Source: Pseudogracilibacillus sp037071985 (lineage in GTDB: Bacteria > Bacillota > Bacilli > Bacillales > Amphibacillaceae). Taken from it: 64,000 nt of DNA. Position 1 is the stretch's first letter. The number at the start of each line of letters is the position of its first letter. Location of the stretch: assembly GCF_037071985.1 (NCBI RefSeq), contig NZ_JAXHDF010000008.1:62001-126000 (forward strand). Direction: 5' to 3'. The position numbers were made by a program, and so were the translations under genes. Under the pieces are notes generated by a model, which did not search any database, was not told where the DNA came from, and was given only the letters and a program-made list of their open reading frames with translations. This document shows, piece by piece, positions 54,501-62,159 of this stretch.

Positions 54501-54948
54501 CTTCGGATATAGAAGAGACTGGTCCATCCGAACCTGGAATAATTGGTAATCCTGCATTAACCGCTTGAGATTTTGCTTTTACTTTATCGCCGAACATATC
54601 AAGATGTTCACTCGTAGGTCCAATAAAAATAATTCCTTCTTCTTCACAACGTTTAGCGAAATGAATATTTTCAGCAAGGAACCCATATCCAGGATGAATG
54701 GCATCAACACCAACATTTTTAGCAAGCTCAATGATGCCTTCAATATCTAAATATGCTTCAATTGGACCCTTACCCTCGCCAATCAAATATGATTCATCTG
54801 CTTTATATCGATGAAGTGCACTAGAATCTTCCTTGGAATATATGGCAACAGTTCGAATATCAAGCTCTGTACAAGCTCTAAATATTCGAATTGCAATTTC
54901 ACCCCTATTTGCAGCTAAAATCTTATTGATTTTTTTTATATTGGCCAT
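51505..54948 (-). CDS. pyc: Pyruvate carboxylase
   Basis: This biotin enzyme carboxylates pyruvate to oxaloacetate. It has 1147 residues in one chain: a biotin carboxylase (1-450; ATP-grasp ASLGGGGRGMRIV, active-site EVNPRIQVEHT), a carboxyltransferase (about 530-830; LLTDTTFRDAHQSLLATR, metal-binding HTHDTSGNG), and a biotinyl domain near the C-terminus with the biotinylated Lys in EAMKM. The ATG at 54948 lies inside the end of ftsW (13-nt overlap). The order ftsW-pyc is as in B. subtilis. Confidence 0.98.
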   Translation of the reverse strand: MANIKKINKILAANRGEIAIRIFRACTELDIRTVAIYSKEDSSALHRYKADESYLIGEGKGPIEAYLDIEGIIELAKNVGVDAIHPGYGFLAENIHFAKRCEEEGIIFIGPTSEHLDMFGDKVKAKSQAVNAGLPIIPGSDGPVSSISEVEKFGENAGYPIIIKASLGGGGRGMRIVHHKGELQEAYERARSEAKTAFGNDEIYVEKFIQNPKHIEVQIIGDEQGNIVHLYERDCSVQRRHQKVVEVAPSLSLSDELRDRICEAAVQLAKNVGYINAGTVEFLVTGEDFYFIEVNPRIQVEHTITEMITGVDIVQSQIKVAEGRSLHDPVVGIPKQEDIRTNGYAIQSRVTTEDPLNDFMPDTGRIMVYRSGGGFGVRLDAGNGYQGAVISPYYDSLLVKVSTWALTFEQAAQKMVRNLKEFRIRGIKTNIPFLKNVILHKQFASGEYDTNFIDDTPELFVFPKRKDRGTKLLTYIGDMTINGVDGVPKKEKPRFSPIHIPHVNHLDEIPTGTKQLLDEHGPDYVANWLKNQEKVLLTDTTFRDAHQSLLATRIRTKDLEQIAEPTARLLPELFSVEMWGGATFDVAYRFLREDPWTRLLHLREKMPNILFQMLLRASNAVGYKNYPDNVLFSFVEESAKAGIDVFRIFDSLNWLEGIKPAIEAVRNSGKIAEASICYTGNLLDKGRGKYDLEYYTKLAKDLEQSGAHILGIKDMAGLLKPEAAYQLITELKNTLDIPIHLHTHDTSGNGIYMYARAIEAGVDVVDVACGSMAGSTSQPSAQSLYHALEGTKNQPDINVNNYEELSSYWDGIRDYYQDFESGMRSPHSEVYFHEMPGGQYSNLQQQAKAVGLEERWDEVKKMFRTVNDMFGDIVKVTPSSKIVGDMALFMVQNNLTEKDIYERGEFMDFPASVIEFFQGDIGQPYGGFPKKLQEIILKGREKIEVRPGKLLEPVDFEKLRDELFEKLGREVTSFDLIAYALYPDVFMSYHNFTTTYADVSVLDTPTYFYGMRLGEEIEVEIEQGKTLFIKLVSISEPRSDGTRVMYFELNGQSREIIIKDKSITSQVAELPKANKEKPKEIGATMPGTVVKILCSEGDKVEKGDYLLITEAMKMETTIQAPFKGVIKRIHVSDGAAISVNDLLLEFE

Positions 54949-56114
54949 GTACTTCCTCTCCTATGTCTATATGTATTTAAATCTTCCGTTTCAATTACTT
55001 TTGGTTCTTGTTCTTGTAAATTAACTGTTCTTGCAACATTATTCAATATTCCCATCGATAGCATTAATACTAATAAGGATGAACCACCGTAGCTGATGAA
55101 AGGTAAAGTTACTCCTGTAATTGGTAATAGGCCACTAATGGCTCCTAAATTTATGATCGCTTGAAATCCGATCATAGATGATATTCCAATTGCCAGCAAC
55201 GATCCAAAACTATTTTTACACTTCTTAGCAATATAAAGACCTCTCAGAACGATGACTGTAATTAAACCTATAACAATGATAACGCCAAAGATTCCAAGCT
55301 CCTCTGCAACGATTGCCATAATAAAATCAGTATGAGCTCCCCATAGATAACCTAATTTTTGTATACTTTGTCCTAAACCTTCACCACTTAATCCGCCCCC
55401 ACCTATAGCAAGATATGATTGAATGAGATGAAATCCTTCTGATTCAGGATTTAAAAAAGGCTGATATGCACCTGTAAAACGTGCAATTCGAGTTTCGGTT
55501 ATCATTTTGGGGAAGATCATTAAAATAATTGCACTACTAAATAAGCCCAACAACAAGATATGTTTCATTCGAATTCCGGAACTAATAATAAGCGTTCCAA
55601 CGATTAATAAAATAATCGTAGCTGTTCCGATGTCCGGCTGTAATACAATTAATCCTACCATTACAACCGTTAAAAAGAGTGGAGGTAATACTCCCTTCTT
55701 AAAGTCATTGATATACTGCTGTTTTTTTGAGTAGACTGATGCCAAGTAAATAATTAAAGCCAACTTAACAAACTCGGATGGTTGGATATTAAAACCTAGA
55801 AGCTCAATGGAACGTGTCGCCTTATTTGCGGTTTCTCCAAAGAGGAGTACAGCAATTAAAAGGATTCCACTAATTACAATGATTGTTTTTGTCAAATTTT
55901 GATAATATTTATATGGAAATATACAACAAAATATATATCCTATCAAGGCAAGAACAAACCACTGAAGTTGTTTAAAAAAATAATATGTACTATCCAGACC
56001 ATCTACTACTGCTGAAACCATACTTGCACTATAGATCATCACAATCCCGAATCCAGCTAATAAAACGGGTGTGATAATAAGCGTATAATCATAGCCTTTC
56101 ATTCTCTCTTTCAC
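54936..56114 (-). CDS. ftsW: FtsW, SEDS septal peptidoglycan glycosyltransferase
   Basis: This is the divisome SEDS polymerase that works with Pbp2B. It has 392 residues and ten spans. FNIQPSEFVKLALI, LWGAHTDFIMAIVAEELG and PFISYGGSSLLVLM are family signatures; the Asp of the GAHTDF loop area and the QPSE motif are kept. It is a paralogue of SpoVE in this window (16 kb). GTG at 56114 with GGGGTG 6 nt before is preferred; ATG at 56102 is the alternative. The gene order ylaN-ftsW-pyc is conserved. Confidence 0.92.
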   Translation of the reverse strand: MKERMKGYDYTLIITPVLLAGFGIVMIYSASMVSAVVDGLDSTYYFFKQLQWFVLALIGYIFCCIFPYKYYQNLTKTIIVISGILLIAVLLFGETANKATRSIELLGFNIQPSEFVKLALIIYLASVYSKKQQYINDFKKGVLPPLFLTVVMVGLIVLQPDIGTATIILLIVGTLIISSGIRMKHILLLGLFSSAIILMIFPKMITETRIARFTGAYQPFLNPESEGFHLIQSYLAIGGGGLSGEGLGQSIQKLGYLWGAHTDFIMAIVAEELGIFGVIIVIGLITVIVLRGLYIAKKCKNSFGSLLAIGISSMIGFQAIINLGAISGLLPITGVTLPFISYGGSSLLVLMLSMGILNNVARTVNLQEQEPKVIETEDLNTYRHRRGSTWPI

Positions 56115-56344
56115 AAATAACACCCCAAACATTTTTAAGACTATACAGAAAAAATGTATATATAAATTATATGGGAATTTTGTCTTAAATGCTAGAGCAT
56201 TATTTCATTTTAACTAACAACGTTACATGAAAAGTTCGAAAATTTCAAAGGTTTTTTTCATAATTTCACAATTTGTTCACATTTTACTAAGAATAAGATT
56301 ATTTCTTGCTAAAATAAATGGATTTAATTAAAAAATAACATAAA

Positions 56345-56386
56345 TAAAAAAACTTTGCTTATTCACCCTCAATGCAAAGTTTTTTC
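56345..56386 (-). terminator. Terminator after ylaN
   Basis: AACTTTGC and GCAAAGTT form the stem around a long loop, flanked by A and T runs, 13 nt after the ylaN stop. It separates ylaN from ftsW. Confidence 0.8.
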
Positions 56387-56398
56387 TATCTATCACTG

Positions 56399-56692
56399 TT
56401 ATTTTTTTAATTCAATTGTTCTTTGTGCCGCTTCATGTAAAAAACTTAATTTTCGTTCTAAATTATCGAGTAACTCTCGACCCTCCGCTTCTGTTATTAA
56501 ATCCAAACGAACAGCGAAATCTATTTCCCTTGATAAACCAAACATTTGGGTGTCCAAAACCTCTTCATATAACGGACATTGCGGTGTCATTAAGTTATCT
56601 ATTTGAACTTCGATCAGTCGTAGAATTTTTTCAGCATCGTCTCTAAGTAACGAATATGCTTTCTCACGCTGAACCATCGTAATTTGAGGCAT
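56399..56692 (-). CDS. ylaN: YlaN, iron-linked DUF1507 protein
   Basis: This is a 97-residue helical protein whose stretch PLYEEVLDTQMFGLSREIDF is nearly identical to B. subtilis YlaN. In S. aureus and B. subtilis YlaN is needed under iron limitation and was linked to relief of Fur repression. It lies upstream of ftsW. Confidence 0.93.
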   Translation of the reverse strand: MPQITMVQREKAYSLLRDDAEKILRLIEVQIDNLMTPQCPLYEEVLDTQMFGLSREIDFAVRLDLITEAEGRELLDNLERKLSFLHEAAQRTIELKK

Positions 56693-56940
56693 TTACTTCA
56701 TTCCCTCCATCACATTATAAATATCTATTATTAGACTCAATGTGGACAATACACTTTAAAATAATAGTATCGTTATATACGATAAATTGCAAATAGTAAA
56801 CAAGTATTATTGTATATATGATAATATGATTATGTTAGTTATATTATAGCTAGTTTTTTGGGAGATAAGAATTCATTTTAGTGAAATGTAGTCCTAACTT
56901 TGATATTCTAAGAAGAGATATATTATAAAGAGGTGTAAGT

Positions 56941-57429
56941 ATGATTGTACAATTAAAGGGCAATATCCGTTTTCCTATCACATTAGATCCAACAGTGTGG
57001 ATTTTCGATGATCGTAAAGTTATTTTGGAAGAAGCATTCATTGAACGAAAAGATCAACCTGAGGAAGATAAATTGGCAAAAGCAGCGGAATTATTTGATC
57101 AAGAAATTTATTTTCAAAAGAAAATTAAACCTCCTGTTAATAATAGTATTAATCGTTTTGATAAAGAAAAAACGCTGACAAACTCATTTGTCATGCCAAT
57201 TGCAGACTTTATAAAAACAGCAGAAATAAATAATGATGCATCAAGAGCAATATTAAAAACAAAAGAGGATGACGTAGTAATTAGTACAGATCAATTAGAA
57301 TCAGCCTACTTCTTATTTGCTCTCGAAGGTAAACCTTTGAAAGAAGACGGACCTGTTCATTTGTTTTTTGGAGATGGATCAAATAAAGAAACACCAATAA
57401 AAGGTATTTACGAAATTATAATTGATTAA
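56941..57429 (+). CDS. ylaL: YlaL-like conserved protein
   Basis: This is a 162-residue soluble protein. The C-terminal part (DQLESAYFLFALEGKPLKEDGPVHLFFGDGS) looks like the YlaL family, which precedes ylaN divergently in B. subtilis. The function is unknown. The ATG at 56941 follows AAGAGGTG. It ends in a strong hairpin terminator. Confidence 0.75.
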   Translation: MIVQLKGNIRFPITLDPTVWIFDDRKVILEEAFIERKDQPEEDKLAKAAELFDQEIYFQKKIKPPVNNSINRFDKEKTLTNSFVMPIADFIKTAEINNDASRAILKTKEDDVVISTDQLESAYFLFALEGKPLKEDGPVHLFFGDGSNKETPIKGIYEIIID

Positions 57430-57460
57430 TTATCCTAATATATTTTACTACATATTTAAA

Positions 57461-57503
57461 CATTCTGGTTGTGAGACAAATCAAACAACCAGAGTGTTTT
57501 TTT
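57461..57503 (+). terminator. Terminator after the ylaL-like gene
   Basis: CATTCTGGTTGT pairs with ACAACCAGAGTG and is followed by seven T, 32 nt after the stop. Confidence 0.92.
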
Positions 57504-57608
57504 AATGTAAACAAAATTTATTTCTTTTTGAATTTTATTGTATAAAAGGGGTTCTTTTACTAACAATATGAATGAACAAATGGATTTGTTAGTAAAGGAG
57601 ACTAAATT

Positions 57609-58190
57609 ATGTATTTTCGTACGCTTTTATCTCTTCTATTTATAGGAGGTATTCTTGTCGGCTGTAATCTAAATAATTCAAATTCAACTCCCAATACAAA
57701 CCCAAATAAAAATATCGGGGTTGAACAATCAAGTTATGAGGAAAATTATAACTTAACAAACCAAGAAATCGCATCTCATCTTGCTACTTTAGCTATCGAA
57801 GTGCCAGATGTAAATGATGCAGCAGCAATCGTTGCTGGTCCATATGCTGTTGTAGGAATTGATATTGATGAGGCGACTGAAAGACAGCGTGTAGGAACGA
57901 TCAAATACTCGGTAAATGAAGCTCTTCAACATGATCCTTATGGAAAAACTGCTGTCGTAGTGGCTGATGCAGATATGCCTGAACGTCTACGAGAAATGAA
58001 TGATAAAATTAGACAAGGGTACCCGATATCTGGTGTTGTAGATGAATTAGCTGAAATTGTTGGCAGATATATGCCAAGTTTTCCAGTACCAGAAAATCGT
58101 CCCGAAGAAAGAGATGAAAATGAAGAAAAAACACCTGCAGAAGATAAACAAAAATTGGACCAAATACAGCGAGAACAGTCCAATCGATAA
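57609..58190 (+). CDS. ylaJ: YhcN/YlaJ-family sporulation lipoprotein
   Basis: This is a 193-residue lipoprotein: a signal peptide ends in the lipobox LVGC (Cys near residue 19), then an Asn-rich linker and a YhcN/YlaJ domain (HLATLAIEVPDVNDAAAIVAGPYAVVGIDIDE) and a charged tail. Members are made in the forespore and sit in the inner spore membrane region. The start follows AAAGGAG. I did not find a convincing Sigma-F/G promoter. Confidence 0.9.
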   Translation: MYFRTLLSLLFIGGILVGCNLNNSNSTPNTNPNKNIGVEQSSYEENYNLTNQEIASHLATLAIEVPDVNDAAAIVAGPYAVVGIDIDEATERQRVGTIKYSVNEALQHDPYGKTAVVVADADMPERLREMNDKIRQGYPISGVVDELAEIVGRYMPSFPVPENRPEERDENEEKTPAEDKQKLDQIQREQSNR

Positions 58191-58205
58191 AATAGAAATC
58201 AAAAC

Positions 58206-58249
58206 GAAAAGTAGAGGAAATGCATTTTACCCTCTACTTTTTTTATTTT
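58206..58249. terminator. Bidirectional terminator after ylaJ
   Basis: AGTAGAGG and CCTCTACT close a 13-nt loop, with T following on the plus strand and A-rich sequence before it. It serves ylaJ and the convergent 91-residue gene. Confidence 0.85.
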
Positions 58250-58523
58250 ATTCATTAAATTCTTTTGATAAATTTTCAATCTCTTCTTGTGCAGTTTTAT
58301 TGAAATATTGCACACCAAATTGGGATCCTTCCGAGACCATTTTTGCGTTTTCAAGCTGTGTACGGTCTTCCTTATTAACTTGATCTGGAATACCGGCTTG
58401 CACAAAAGTGTCAGTTGTACTACTTTCGGAATCGGAAGAACTATTTTCTCTATTTTTCATTAAATAGCTTACACCTATTGTTGCCGCCGCTCCAATTATC
58501 GGTAATACATATCTTTTTTTCAT
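58248..58523 (-). CDS. Hypothetical membrane-anchored protein
   Basis: I do not recognise this 91-residue protein. It begins KKRYVLPIIGAAATIGVSYLM, a probable membrane anchor or signal (residues 4-22), followed by a Ser-rich linker and an acidic soluble part (GIPDQVNKEDRTQLENAKMVSEG). The start has a good ribosome-binding site (GAGAGGAATG). It is convergent with ylaJ and divergent from ylaI. Possibly a sporulation or envelope protein by context only. Confidence 0.65.
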   Translation of the reverse strand: MKKRYVLPIIGAAATIGVSYLMKNRENSSSDSESSTTDTFVQAGIPDQVNKEDRTQLENAKMVSEGSQFGVQYFNKTAQEEIENLSKEFNE

Positions 58524-58639
58524 TTATAATCATTCCTCTCAATTTGAAGCATATTTATCGTAGTTATAGAATACCCTGTCACACTTTTAATAAACATTAT
58601 GTTATAGTGGATTTATATTACAATTTTGAGGTGAAAATC

Positions 58640-58849
58640 GTGCAAGTTCAGTGCATACTTTGTGATAAAATTGAAAGCATTGAAGATAGTTCTTTGCAAG
58701 CGAAGCGTTTATTAAATAGAAAAGTACAATCTTATTTATGTAAATCATGTAATGATCGAATTACTGAAAAAACTAAAAAGCGTTACGATACTGGAAAATT
58801 TCATCTATATAGCTCTAAAAATAAACATGAAGTGAAAGATTTCCAGTAA
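58640..58849 (+). CDS. ylaI: YlaI, small zinc-ribbon protein (DUF2197)
   Basis: This is a 69-residue protein with two cysteine pairs (CILC and CKSC) 26 residues apart that should bind zinc; the family is DUF2197. B. subtilis YlaI has the same length and pattern. The GTG at 58640 follows GAGGTG by 7 nt; a longer open frame upstream to 58415 overlaps the opposite gene and is rejected. The function is unknown. Confidence 0.88.
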   Translation: MQVQCILCDKIESIEDSSLQAKRLLNRKVQSYLCKSCNDRITEKTKKRYDTGKFHLYSSKNKHEVKDFQ

Positions 58850-58904
58850 ACCTTGTTAGAGTGATTCAAAAAAGGCTGGAAAAATAAAAAAGACGACTTT
58901 GTTA

Positions 58905-59050
58905 GATTTATATGCAGCTTAGGAAATAACCGCTTTTCACGTGCACAGCCAAAAGATCTGTAGCTCCTCCTCTCGAGTCGCTACAAAAGACTCGAGAAGC
59001 AGCTTTTAACCGATGCGGAGTCTGCGTGTATTTCCTATGCTATACTAACA
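58905..59050 (+). repeat. GC-rich dispersed repeat, copy C
   Basis: This begins CGCTTTTCACGTGCACAGCC and ends GCGGAGTCTGCGTGTATTTC, the same outline as copy A, in the same orientation. A hairpin lies at its centre (CTCGAGTC pairing with GACTCGAG around a 9-nt loop), at the place of the palindrome of copy A. Confidence 0.65.
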
Positions 59051-59097
59051 AATTGTTCGTCTCTCAGTTGCTAGTTATATTATTTTCCAGCCTCTGA

Positions 59098-59388
59098 TTA
59101 ATCATTTTTTCGTTCTCTATGTAATCGAAATCGATATATACCTAAAACAATCGATATAATAATTAATGTCTCAGTCATTGGATATTTAACTAAACTAAAT
59201 AATGTTATTACGATTACTCCAATTGCAAGTAAAGTATAAACAATGATCGATTTTAGTAAAGGTAATTGTCGCGCAAATCCTAATTTATACGCGATCACAC
59301 TTAAAATAAGATTTACAATGTAAAAAAACCAAAGTATATGATCTGTTCCAAAGTTATCGACATAAAAATTAAATATAATTGATCCCAT
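59098..59388 (-). CDS. ylaH: YlaH-like membrane protein
   Basis: This is a 96-residue membrane protein with three hydrophobic segments. ILWFFYIVNLILSVIAYKLGFARQLP and VLGIYRFRLHRER match the YlaH family. The function is unknown. The ATG at 59388 follows GGGGG; the frame reaches 59403. In B. subtilis the GTPase gene typA/ylaG lies beside it; here it does not. Confidence 0.88.
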   Translation of the reverse strand: MGSIIFNFYVDNFGTDHILWFFYIVNLILSVIAYKLGFARQLPLLKSIIVYTLLAIGVIVITLFSLVKYPMTETLIIISIVLGIYRFRLHRERKND

Positions 59389-59526
59389 ATTTTCCCCCGC
59401 CATATTTCATTAGTATCTTGTCCACTACTTACTATACTAAATATAAGCTTTGTATACCATCAATTATGTTTCGTTTTTAAATAAAATATTATATACTTTA
59501 TAGGACATGAAGTTGAGGTGTTTAAA

Positions 59527-59700
59527 ATGAAAAAAATTAACTTTCCGATGTTATTACTGGCTATTTTAGTTGTGCTTATGTTTTGTTTAGTCGGTGTTGC
59601 CATTGCTTATGAAAGTGTACTATTAATTATTTTATTTATTTTACTTGGTTTTGCTCTTATGGGATATGGAATTTTTCTCAAAAGAAAAAGTGACTATTAA
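59527..59700 (+). CDS. ylaF: YlaF-like small membrane protein (DUF5325)
   Basis: This is a 57-residue protein made almost wholly of two membrane segments (PMLLLAILVVLMFCLVGVAIA; LLIILFILLGFALMGYGIFL) with a charged tail. It resembles YlaF/DUF5325 by size, topology and place. The ATG at 59527 follows GAGGTG. The function is unknown. The stop overlaps a TAAAGTCACTTTT hairpin shared with suhB. Confidence 0.75.
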   Translation: MKKINFPMLLLAILVVLMFCLVGVAIAYESVLLIILFILLGFALMGYGIFLKRKSDY

Positions 59701-59702
59701 AG

Positions 59703-60512
59703 TCACTTTTTTGCTTTTAATAAGTATGTATGTATAAGATCTTTTTGAATGCTTGGATTACACGTTAATATCGATGTTCGTTCCAGCATGTTTACCTTAT
59801 CTCCACTTATATTTGTTGTCACTCCGTCTACCTCTTCAATGATTATTCTTCCTGCCGCAATATCCCAAGGTTCCAATCCCATCGATATGTATGCATCTAC
59901 AACACCTTCTGCAACATAAGCGAATTCTAAAGCTGCAGAGCCATACGTCCTAGTTCCCCGTACATCTTTTATTAATTGCTGCATAACTGTTTCATCTACT
60001 ATTCGATTTTTCGTAAGCCAATAATGATTCAAACAAATAATAGACTCATGAATCGTTTTGTTTTTATTTAATGGAGCTAATCTTTTTGTATTTTTAAATG
60101 CACCATTCCCTCTTAATGCACTATACAGATTATTATTCATAACGTCATAAATGAAACCAATTTCACCAATTCCATGTTCGTATATACCGATAGAGATTGC
60201 AAAATTCTGTTTTTGATGAACAAAATTCATCGTACCGTCTATCGGATCAATTATCCAAACAGTGCCTGAAACATTCTCAAACGTATCTCCATACCCTTCT
60301 TCACTCAATAGTAAATGTTCAGGATAATACTGTTTAATTTTACTGGCAAAAAAAAATTCCACTTTACGATCCATTTCCGTTACTAAATCTTTCGGGTTGG
60401 ATTTCGTATTAATTTCAAGTGGATCATTTATTTGGTTACGAATAATAGCACCTGCCTCTAATATCCACGCTCTAACTCTGTTGAACAAGGTTTCTCTAGT
60501 AATTACGTCCAT
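59703..60512 (-). CDS. suhB: Inositol monophosphatase-family phosphatase
   Basis: This is a 269-residue Mg-dependent phosphatase of the IMPase family. The metal-binding motifs are EEGYGD, DPIDGTMNFVH and EPWDIAAG. The physiological substrate in Bacillaceae (YktC) is not settled: inositol-1-phosphate or NADP-type compounds are known for relatives. The start has GGAGG 7 nt before. It is convergent with ylaF, and a small YkzI-like gene lies upstream. Confidence 0.9.
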   Translation of the reverse strand: MDVITRETLFNRVRAWILEAGAIIRNQINDPLEINTKSNPKDLVTEMDRKVEFFFASKIKQYYPEHLLLSEEGYGDTFENVSGTVWIIDPIDGTMNFVHQKQNFAISIGIYEHGIGEIGFIYDVMNNNLYSALRGNGAFKNTKRLAPLNKNKTIHESIICLNHYWLTKNRIVDETVMQQLIKDVRGTRTYGSAALEFAYVAEGVVDAYISMGLEPWDIAAGRIIIEEVDGVTTNISGDKVNMLERTSILTCNPSIQKDLIHTYLLKAKK

Positions 60513-60695
60513 TCATTTACCTCCGCTTTTATCGATTAGGGCGTTTTTATTCTTTTTATAGAATCGATAATGTCGTAAAACTCCTTTTCTTTTTAAAAAA
60601 TAAGAAGTCTTCGAATTTTGTAATTACCAACCATTGTATCAAAACTCTTACTATTTATCATTGGATTCGATTAAATCCTGAGTTAGATCATTATT

Positions 60696-60884
60696 TTAGG
60701 TAGAAAGTGCTTTAAGTTTTTTAACTAAATAATTGAGTTTTTCTTTTGATTTGTTTATTTCTTCTTCATTTTTCATTTTCATTGCATCAAACAGTGCTAC
60801 AAGTTCATAATCTATTTCCATACGAACTACAGACAACATTTGACGACTTTCTTTTTTTCTAACCTGTTCGATTACATACTTCAT
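60696..60884 (-). CDS. Small charged protein, YkzI-like by position
   Basis: This is a 62-residue, highly charged helical protein (MKYVIEQVRKKESRQMLSV; EEINKSKEKLNYLVKKLKAL). It has no membrane segment. Its place next to suhB is that of B. subtilis ykzI, but I cannot confirm it by sequence. The ATG at 60884 has AAAGGA 10 nt before; a GTG at 60893 is too near. Confidence 0.6.
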   Translation of the reverse strand: MKYVIEQVRKKESRQMLSVVRMEIDYELVALFDAMKMKNEEEINKSKEKLNYLVKKLKALST

Positions 60885-61044
60885 AACACTCACATCCTTT
60901 GTAGATAGTATTATCTATATGATGTTTTTTAAAATTGGTGTATTCTAAATAGCTATCTATCATATTTTAATTTATTTTATTCTTCCTATTGTTATATTAT
61001 TCATTCCCCAAATAAAGCAGTTATAAACTCAATAATTAAGGAAT

Positions 61045-61074
61045 AAAAAAACAACGCATTAATTGCGTTGTTTT
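61045..61074. terminator. Stand-alone terminator hairpin
   Basis: A perfect 11-bp stem (AAAACAACGCA / TGCGTTGTTTT) with a 5-nt loop is flanked by A and T runs, about 250 nt after the spo0A stop. It may end spo0A transcripts, or be left from a lost gene. Confidence 0.75.
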
Positions 61075-61107
61075 ACTTCAGGCTCGGACAAACAGAAGTA
61101 AAGAAAA

Positions 61108-61150
61108 GACGGATATTCGGAGACTCCAATAGGGAAAGCATCAGCCGAAA
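61108..61150 (-). repeat. Partial copy D of the GC-rich repeat
   Basis: GGAGACTCCAATAGGGAAAG and GCATCAGCCGAAAATCC recall one end of copy B (GGAGACTCCTGTGGGAGG). Only about a third of the element is seen. Confidence 0.4.
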
Positions 61151-61322
61151 ATCCATTTTTAAGTTTGGACAATCTTAAGAAATTATTACATTGAGGAAAA
61201 CGGAGTAGATCTGGACGAAACTAATTGGTACAATTTTGAATGAAATTTAATCCATTTATGAATTCTGTTCTCTGCGATTTTTTAGCAGCCATTATTGATT
61301 TGACTATTTTATTTACTTATTA

Positions 61323-62117
61323 TTAATACGATTCAACCCTATGTTCTAATCTTAATTTATCTGCAACCATTGCAATAAATTCCGAATTTGTCGGCTTAGC
61401 CTTAGACACATTAATCGTATAACCAAATAATTCGGTTATCGAATCTATATTTCCTCGATTCCAAGCGACCTCAATTGCATGTCTGATCGCTCGTTCTACA
61501 CGAGAAGCGGTTGTATTAAACTTTTTGGCAATATCCGGATACAATATTTTCGTAATTGAACCTAATAATTCTATATCATGATATACCATTGTAATTGCCT
61601 CTCTTAAATAAAGATATCCTTTAATATGTGCTGGCACTCCAATATCATGCATAATATTCGTTATGTTAGATTCAATATTGTCTTTTTCTTTACGAGGTGT
61701 ACGATTAACTTCTGAAATTTTCGTATGAGTTTTTTCAGCGTTTTGAGAATGAACTTCTCTAATTTTTTCCACTAAATGATGAAAGTCGAAAGGTTTTAAA
61801 ATAAAGTATGATGCTCCGTATTCAACCGCTTTTCTCATAACTTCTTCTTGTCCAAAAGCAGTTAACATAATAATATTCGGACTTTTCTTATGTTTCATTT
61901 CCCTTACCTTTTGAAGCACGGCAAGACCATCAATATGTGGCATAATAATATCTAAAATTAATATGTCAGGGTCAAGCTCTCCTAACAGATTAATACATTC
62001 TCTCCCATCATACGCAACACCAATAACTTCCATATCTTCTTGTTCATTTAAATAGTCTTCCATAATATGTACAAGCTCCCGGTTATCGTCTACAATACCA
62101 ACAGAAATTTTGTCCAC
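61323..62117 (-). CDS. spo0A: Spo0A, master regulator of sporulation
   Basis: Spo0A is a response regulator phosphorylated by the phosphorelay; it starts sporulation and represses abrB. It has 264 residues: a receiver domain (1-120) with acidic pocket D10/D11, phosphorylation site D56 (LILDIIMP) and Lys in FILKPF, then a C-terminal DNA-binding domain with recognition-helix signature TASRVERAIRHAIEVAWNRGN. The start is GTG at 62117. A Sigma-H promoter with 0A boxes lies 40-70 nt upstream. SpoIVB follows upstream, as in B. subtilis. Confidence 0.98.
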   Translation of the reverse strand: MDKISVGIVDDNRELVHIMEDYLNEQEDMEVIGVAYDGRECINLLGELDPDILILDIIMPHIDGLAVLQKVREMKHKKSPNIIMLTAFGQEEVMRKAVEYGASYFILKPFDFHHLVEKIREVHSQNAEKTHTKISEVNRTPRKEKDNIESNITNIMHDIGVPAHIKGYLYLREAITMVYHDIELLGSITKILYPDIAKKFNTTASRVERAIRHAIEVAWNRGNIDSITELFGYTINVSKAKPTNSEFIAMVADKLRLEHRVESY

Positions 62118-62159
62118 TTTTTTATCACACCATCCTCTTTGTTTTGCTAGCTAATGTAT

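Larger units (their letters stand above)
60885..61322. other. Gene-free junction between the suhB side and spo0A
   Basis: This 438-nt gap has no gene. It holds a stand-alone terminator (61045-61074) and a part-copy of the GC-rich repeat (about 61108-61150). It joins two gene sets that are distant in B. subtilis, so it may mark a rearrangement point. Confidence 0.6.

Noticed and set aside
56820..56850. Fur-box-like TGATAATATGATTAT between ylaN and ylaL
   Set aside because: The match to a 7-1-7 Fur box is partial and A/T-rich sequence gives such matches easily.
58415..58639. Longer YlaI frame from 58415
   Set aside because: It overlaps the opposite-strand gene and lacks a site; GTG at 58640 gives the 69-residue family length.
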